A stretch of 64,000 nucleotides of DNA. It comes from Lomentospora prolificans. Its lineage: Eukaryota > Ascomycota > Sordariomycetes > Microascales > Microascaceae. A program made the position numbers and the translations under genes. The notes beneath the pieces were generated by a model. The model made no database searches, had not been told where the DNA came from, and was given only the letters and a program-made list of their open reading frames with translations. The stretch lies in the NCBI GenBank assembly GCA_029532625.1, contig JARFXM010000004.1, positions 1,426,001 to 1,490,000 on the forward strand. Direction: 5' to 3'. Within the stretch, counting starts at the first letter, position 1. Every line of letters begins with the position of its first letter. Shown here one piece after another: positions 59,038 to 64,000 of this stretch.

Positions 59038-61101
59038 ATGGGTTCAATTGATGTTGTATTGGGTGCTGCTTGGGGTACGTTTTCTTTTTTTATCTGCCCT
59101 TTTGCTGTCGTTCCTGAAGCCCATTGCGCGACGACCCTTGTCCCTCTGTCCCGGTGCCGCAAAGGACCGTTTGTGATAAGGGAAGCGCAATGGTAGATGG
59201 ATAGATGACAGCTGGTTGGGGTGCGCATATAGGAAATGCGTCTTGCGTCTTGGCTAACACACGTTTTGATCTAATGTAGGAGACGAAGGCTCGTACTCAT
59301 CATCGTCCTATCTGAGTCGCACTAGACGCTCATCTATTAACACGTCCTTATAGGAAAGGGGAAACTGGTTGATATCTTGTCTAGCAAGGCGCAGATTTGT
59401 GCCCGAGCCCAAGTGCGTATCATATGACAGTCGCCCACACCCGCCCTTGAAGCTAGGAACAATCGTACTGGAAGGCCATGAGGGGTATCAATCTCGTTTC
59501 CCCTCCGAGCCTTCCACTGGGCACTCTCGGCCTTGCTTCGGGATGGCATCGCGTTTTTTGTTTGAAAGTAGCTGACCCATTGCGCTCCACTCGGGGGGCG
59601 CGAGTCTCTATAGGGTGGTCACAACGCCGGACACTCCATCGTCGCCAACGGTATCAGCTACGATTTCCACCTCTTGCCCTCCGGCCTTATGAACCCCAAC
59701 TGCCTCAACCTCATCGGCTCCGGTGTTGTTGTCCACGTGCCCACATTCTTCTCTGAGCTAGACACGATTGAGAAAAAGGGCCTCCAGAATGTCCACCAAC
59801 GCATATTCATCTCGGACCGCTGCCACATCGATTTCGACCTCCACTGCGCCGTTGACCAAGCCGAAGAGCTCGAGCTCGGCTCCAACTCCATCGGAACAAC
59901 GAAACGAGGCATTGGCCCATGCTATGCCTCCATGGCGACTAGGAGCGGTGTGACCATGAGCCAGATGTTCCGCCCCGAAGTCTTCGAGGCTCGCCTGCGC
60001 AAACTCGCCGATGGATATAAAAAACGCTTCGGCGACAAGCTTGTCTACGACGTCGAGGACGAGATCGAGCGGTTTAAGGGCTACCGCGAGAAGTTGGCCA
60101 ATTATGTCGTTGACGCTGTGACCTTTATGAACGACGCTCAGCAACGTGACGCTCGCATTCTTATCGAGGGTTCGCAGGCTCTTATGCTCGACGTGAATTA
60201 CGGAACCTGTGAGTAGAGGCTCAGACCACCCATGTTTCAAGGGATAGGCGTGAAGTGAAGGAATTTCTGTCGGTTGTGCTGACGTTCTGTTCATCATAGA
60301 CCCCTATGTTACCTCCTCGAATACCGGTAGGTAGCGTCCTTCAGCGCTCAATTGTGGCCTCTCGAAAGGAGACCGACCGATCGCTAATCGCAAAATCTCA
60401 ATACAGGCCTGGGCGGAGTCGTTGTCGGCCTTGGACTCAATCCCCGCAAGCTCGGCGAGGTCATCGGCACGGTCAAGGCGTACACCACTAGGGTGGGATC
60501 CGGCCCCTTTGCGACTGAGGACCTCGGACCCGCCGGCAACCACCTCCAAGAAGTTGGCCGTGAATGGGGCGTCAGCACGGGACGTCGTCGACGATGCGGT
60601 TGGCTTGATCTAGTTCAGATCAAGTACTCGCACATGCTTAACCACTACACTTCGATGTATGTATCCTCCTCGAAAGAAAGAAAGAAAAACATCACGATCG
60701 ACAGGGGAACAATGGATATTGATGGAGCGTTCTAGGAATCTCACAAAGCTTGACGTCCTAGATGATATGGACACTGTCAAGATTGCCGGTGAGTATCAAA
60801 GAACCTGTTACGAAGATTACACCAATGTACTGACGGTATCGCAGTCGGCTACAAGGACAAGGAAACCGGGGCCGAGCTGCCTACATTCCCTGCGGATATG
60901 GACCTCCTCGAACAGGTTGAGGTCGTTTACCATGAGATGCCTGGCTGGAAGGCGTCCACGGCAAAGGTGCAGAAGTTTGAGTATCTCCCCAAGGGTGCTC
61001 AGGACTATATCAAGTTCATCGAGGGGTATGTCGGTGTACGAATTCGGTGGATCGGAACCGGGCCGGGTCGTGAGGACATGATCGATCGGGGTAGTGCGTA
61101 G
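59038..61101 (+). CDS. ADE12: Adenylosuccinate synthetase, eight exons including a 9-nt micro-exon
   Basis: Joins IMP and aspartate using GTP, the first step from IMP to AMP. Exons: 59038-59074, 59280-59288, 59354-59412, 59614-60208, 60300-60326, 60407-60656, 60736-60788 and 60845-61101, giving 428 residues, the normal length. The GTP-binding loop WGDEGKGKLVDIL is assembled from exons 1-3; exon 2 supplies Asp14 and Glu15. Exon 4 opens with GGHNAGHS (catalytic His42) and includes IFISDRCHIDFDLH, GSNSIGTTKRGIGPCYA and ILIEGSQALMLDVNYGT. Exon 5 gives YPYVTSSNT. Exon 6 covers the GVVVGLGLNPRKLGEVIGTV segment, TGRRRRCGWLDLVQIKYS and the nucleotide site. The C-terminus VRIRWIGTGPGREDMIDRGS is canonical. 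Intron 2 (59289-59353) begins with GC rather than GT; no GT donor there keeps frame. All other introns are GT-AG. Confidence 0.95.
59280..59288 (+). other. 9-nt micro-exon (GAGACGAAG) of adenylosuccinate synthetase
   Basis: Preceded by a GCTAAC branch site and a TAATGTAG acceptor, and followed by GCTCGT as an apparent GC-AG donor. Split codons on both sides are phase 1. It encodes the Gly-Asp-Glu-Gly part of the P-loop. Skipping it would stay in frame and remove three residues, including the catalytic aspartate. Confidence 0.85.
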
Positions 61102-64000
61102 GGGAAAGACCGGAACGGCGGTCAATGGGGGTCCATTGTGTGGAGGAAGCTCGAAGCGGGGAATCTGCAGCGAGATTTATCTTGTGAAGCGCGGCGAAGG
61201 GAAGGCTGGCTATAGAAGAAGTGCACGCGTGCGTCCTTTTGAAACCCACCAAGAAAATATGAATTAGAACAAGTCACTCGAATTAAATAGAAAGGAGAAT
61301 CAGTATTTCTCGACTCTTTCAGCTGCAAGAATCCGGGGGGAGGCAGGAAGGAGAAAGGTCCAGAAGGAAATGAATCCGAGGACAAATTGAGCTCGTCTCG
61401 CTTCCTGCTCTGTGCTGCAGCAAGTACAGGGGTCAAGCGCAAGATATCTGGACTGAGAAGGCTCTTCATGGTTCAACACTAGTGCCATCATTAGGAACTT
61501 TGCCTGGGTACCTTTCAGTAAATGTACTATCCCCAACTCAGGCAGAAGTAAACAGGCACTCGGGACTTGAGAGGAAGTGAGTCTTGGAAGAAGATACAAG
61601 GTGCAAAGTTCGGTTACATGGAGTGCTATGGGATGTATGATCTCCATAACACGTCGCCAAATGTACTGGTACAAGCCGTCCTGGAAATTTGCATGATGAT
61701 AAGACCTGGCAGGGTGTGGTACTCGTACTGTGTGCTGTACCCTGGATTCCATCCGAGTCTGTTTACAGTGTCCCGGGAAGGATGTGGTTGAGCGATGAAA
61801 GACACCTCGGGTTTGCGCCCAATAAGAAGGAAAGGATTCTGAAAAAAAAAAAAGGCTGATTACATAGGAGTTATGCAATGGCTTGCGATCACTCTACTGA
61901 ACTTATTCCTAGGGGTTATAATTTTTGCATTAATACCGATGGAGCTAATGCCGAATCAGCGCGCGGAAAAAGTTGCAGGATTCACCACAGAGGAGGGGAA
62001 GCCCAACGCCTCGGACCACTTTCGCCAGCCCTTCGAATTCCTGTTTGTTTCGTCTTTCTTCTATTTCCACACGCCTCTCTCATGTAAGACTGGGCTATCC
62101 TGTGACACCTGGATTCCGAAAAACTTTGGCAACCGAACGAAACCAAACTCGAAAAGGAGGAAGAAAAAGAAAAGAAAAGCTATTCATTCCTCCTCCTCCT
62201 CCCTCTTCTTTAGCTTTGGAGCCTCCCTCCTCCCTGAATGGAACCTTCCTCCTGATAGACTCTTTTGACGGAGCCCACGACGAAATCGAGCTATCTGATC
62301 CTCCCAGTCATTCCAACGAGATGGATGTGTGTGGCGGGGCTTCGCTCCCACACACAAAATCGAACCCGAGACACCAAACGATGAGCTTGGCGCCTCAGGC
62401 AGCCAGGCATCGCAGGATCTGCGCTCCTGGGTAAACTGGTCTGCCGTACTTTGCTTTGGTTTCCCCAAGTCGCACCCGATCCACCGCCATTCGAGTCCCA
62501 TCCCTTGTATTGGTACTTCTCGAGACCAGCGTGATGTTATTCAGGACAGAGAGGCGAGTCCCTCGACACCACATGGAGCTGATAGGACCAGTCAGCGTTA
62601 GGCTTAGTCTCTCGGCAGCTGCAAAGTCCTCAGCAAAAATTCACGTTACTGGTACTTCCGCACTTCGCTGCACTCGGATGTACAGTACAGGAAACCTGCA
62701 CCTGCGCTCGTGGCTACCTCAACTATGCAAACTAGTCGCTTTGTACAGTTACATTTGCATCTTTTCGAAAGCGACAGGACCTCAAAACGATTGCTTCGAG
62801 ACGATGCGTCGCCGCGCCCTGTCGTAATGGGCCTTCGCCTTTCATGATTCCCCCCATCCAGATTTCCCACCCATTGGCTTGGTCTTTCCGTTCGACTCAT
62901 ACCCTCTTCGGGCGATCCATTCCCTCAATTTTTGTCGACTCACCAAAAGGAAACACCGAGTGCTGATAATATGGACTGGGCCTTTGCTTCCTCCCGCGAG
63001 ACAAATTGGGAGGCAATGGATCCCCTGGATGTCTCAAGCAGCAGCAGCACGAGAGCAAAAAATATGCGAGTACTAGGTCGCGATGTACTCACGTACTCTC
63101 GTAATTACGCCAGTCTACGCGGCACGCCAACTCTGATCCTCCCCTCACCTCTCTGAAATGGGTGCTACACGCTGGCGACTTTAGCGTCTCTCCCCTCCAT
63201 ACTACAGCCAAACCCGCCAAAGTTGGGGTGTGGCCAGGTCCTCTCTTACAGCGGAATGCCCTACAACCATTCCTGTACGTAAGTACGCACTTGCAGGAAT
63301 TACTGTACAGACGCTGCGCTCAGCGCCGAGGAGCATTTTCTGGCGCCTGGCCTGGCGCTCTTTCCTACTCTCGCTACGCTTCCTCCCCCTTCTGCCTGGA
63401 TGCCTGCGCCCACGCCCCCCAAAACACCAATCCCAACAGCGCTATTCTGCCCACACACCCACACGTCCACAGCACACACCCTCGTCCTCCCGCTCCACTG
63501 CTCTTGCGCTTCCTCCCAGTCGCCCACAACGCTACTTCTTGCTCTCTCACTTTACGCCTGTAGTACTGCGAGAGCCCATTCTCTCGGCCTTTCCTTCCTC
63601 GTGTTGTGGTCCCCTCCTCTTTTCTCTTTCCTTCCCTCATCACCATCTCCCTACCCATTCGGCGTCCCATCTCCTCATCGCGGCTTCTCTTTGTGAGTCA
63701 GGTTGGATTAGGAACTAACGCGCCTCTAAGAAAGACCTCCGTCCCCCGAAAATAACCCACCCACCTTGACTTTCCCACCGTCTCTCGCCCCCTTCACTCC
63801 CGGCGCAATTCTTTCAGACCCGTGTTGCCTCCGTTCCTCGACCATCACGATCCCGCGAACTAGAACACAAACAAACTCAACAATCCACGACAACGTTACT
63901 CGACAACGCGTTCAACAATAATTTCCCGATTTATAATCGCTCAACACGTCGACCGATTTATTTTGTTACCCCTTACCTCTTCGTCGCGAGCGTCCACACT
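61102..64000. other. Gene-free 3' flank, ending in a probable 5' leader
   Basis: No credible coding region. Frames at 61300-61878 (-) and 61873-62268 (+) lack recognisable content. A GT-rich hairpin lies at 62326-62356. From about 63180 the plus strand becomes C/T-rich and from 63830 CA-rich (CAACAA/CGACAA-type), closely resembling fungal 5' UTRs, so a plus-strand gene probably starts just beyond the window. Confidence 0.5.
62326..62356. repeat. Perfect 9-bp inverted repeat (hairpin)
   Basis: TGTGTGTGG at 62326-62334 is exactly complementary to CCACACACA at 62348-62356, with a 13-base loop (CGGGGCTTCGCTC) containing a TTCG core. No gene is close enough to call it a terminator; function is unknown. 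Confidence 0.75.

Noticed and set aside
61300..62268. 192-codon minus and 131-codon plus frames
   Set aside because: The plus frame begins with a hydrophobic stretch but turns into low-complexity Lys/Ser sequence; neither shows family features.
62356..62375. TCGAACC sequence resembling a tRNA T-arm on the minus strand
   Set aside because: The flanking bases do not form a 5-bp T stem, and no acceptor or anticodon arm is found.
1..64000. CRISPR arrays, prokaryotic operons, intact transposons, secondary metabolite cluster
   Set aside because: No spaced direct repeats, no transposase or reverse transcriptase frames, and no polyketide, peptide synthetase or terpene genes.

Overview
The window is a stretch of filamentous ascomycete (Pezizomycotina, probably Sordariomycetes) nuclear genome. 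The evidence is short GT-AG introns with CTRAC-type branch sites, a Zn2Cys6 regulator, a WSC wall sensor, a Nur1-type nuclear rim protein, and long serine/proline/glutamine-rich disordered segments. Thirteen complete protein genes and one 3' gene fragment can be supported. I found no tRNA, rRNA, CRISPR array or intact transposon.

Layout. 2-205: C-terminus of an unknown gene (+). 1.0-2.2 kb: membrane-anchored PI-PLC X-like protein (-). 2.2-8.8 kb: gene-free. 8.8-10.3 kb: WSC-type cell wall sensor (+). 10.3-15.3 kb: gene-free. 15.3-17.1 kb: DUF300/Ost-alpha/TMEM184 membrane protein (+). 18.7-26.3 kb: THO complex subunit 2 (-). 28.9-30.9 kb: homoserine O-acetyltransferase (+). 32.8-36.8 kb: GRAM-VASt sterol transfer protein (-). 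38.5-40.1 kb: MIT/coiled-coil protein resembling Atg38 (+). 40.6-42.2 kb: JmjC protein (-). 43.2-46.1 kb: Zn2Cys6 transcription factor (-). 46.1-52.6 kb: gene-free. 52.6-54.2 kb: nuclear rim protein Nur1 (-). 54.9-55.6 kb: V-ATPase subunit F (+). 56.1-56.8 kb: secreted ML-domain (NPC2-like) lipid transfer protein (-). 59.0-61.1 kb: adenylosuccinate synthetase (+). 61.1-64 kb: no gene seen; the last few hundred bases resemble the 5' leader of a gene beyond the window.

The genes are housekeeping or regulatory loci with no shared pathway and no sign of a biosynthetic or defence cluster. Themes are membrane/lipid handling (PLC-like, GRAM-VASt, NPC2-like), vacuole/autophagy (V-ATPase F, Atg38-like), RNA export (Tho2), and amino acid and purine synthesis.

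The most unusual content is in splicing. The Zn2Cys6 gene appears to need a 3-nucleotide micro-exon to restore its second zinc-binding cysteine. The adenylosuccinate synthetase gene has a 9-nucleotide micro-exon coding the P-loop Asp-Glu and followed by an apparent GC-AG intron. Other points are an upstream ORF overlapping the start of the Atg38-like gene, two short motifs recurring in noncoding DNA, and a T30-A15 tract. All exon borders were inferred by eye from reading frame, splice consensus and family conservation; none was tested against transcripts.
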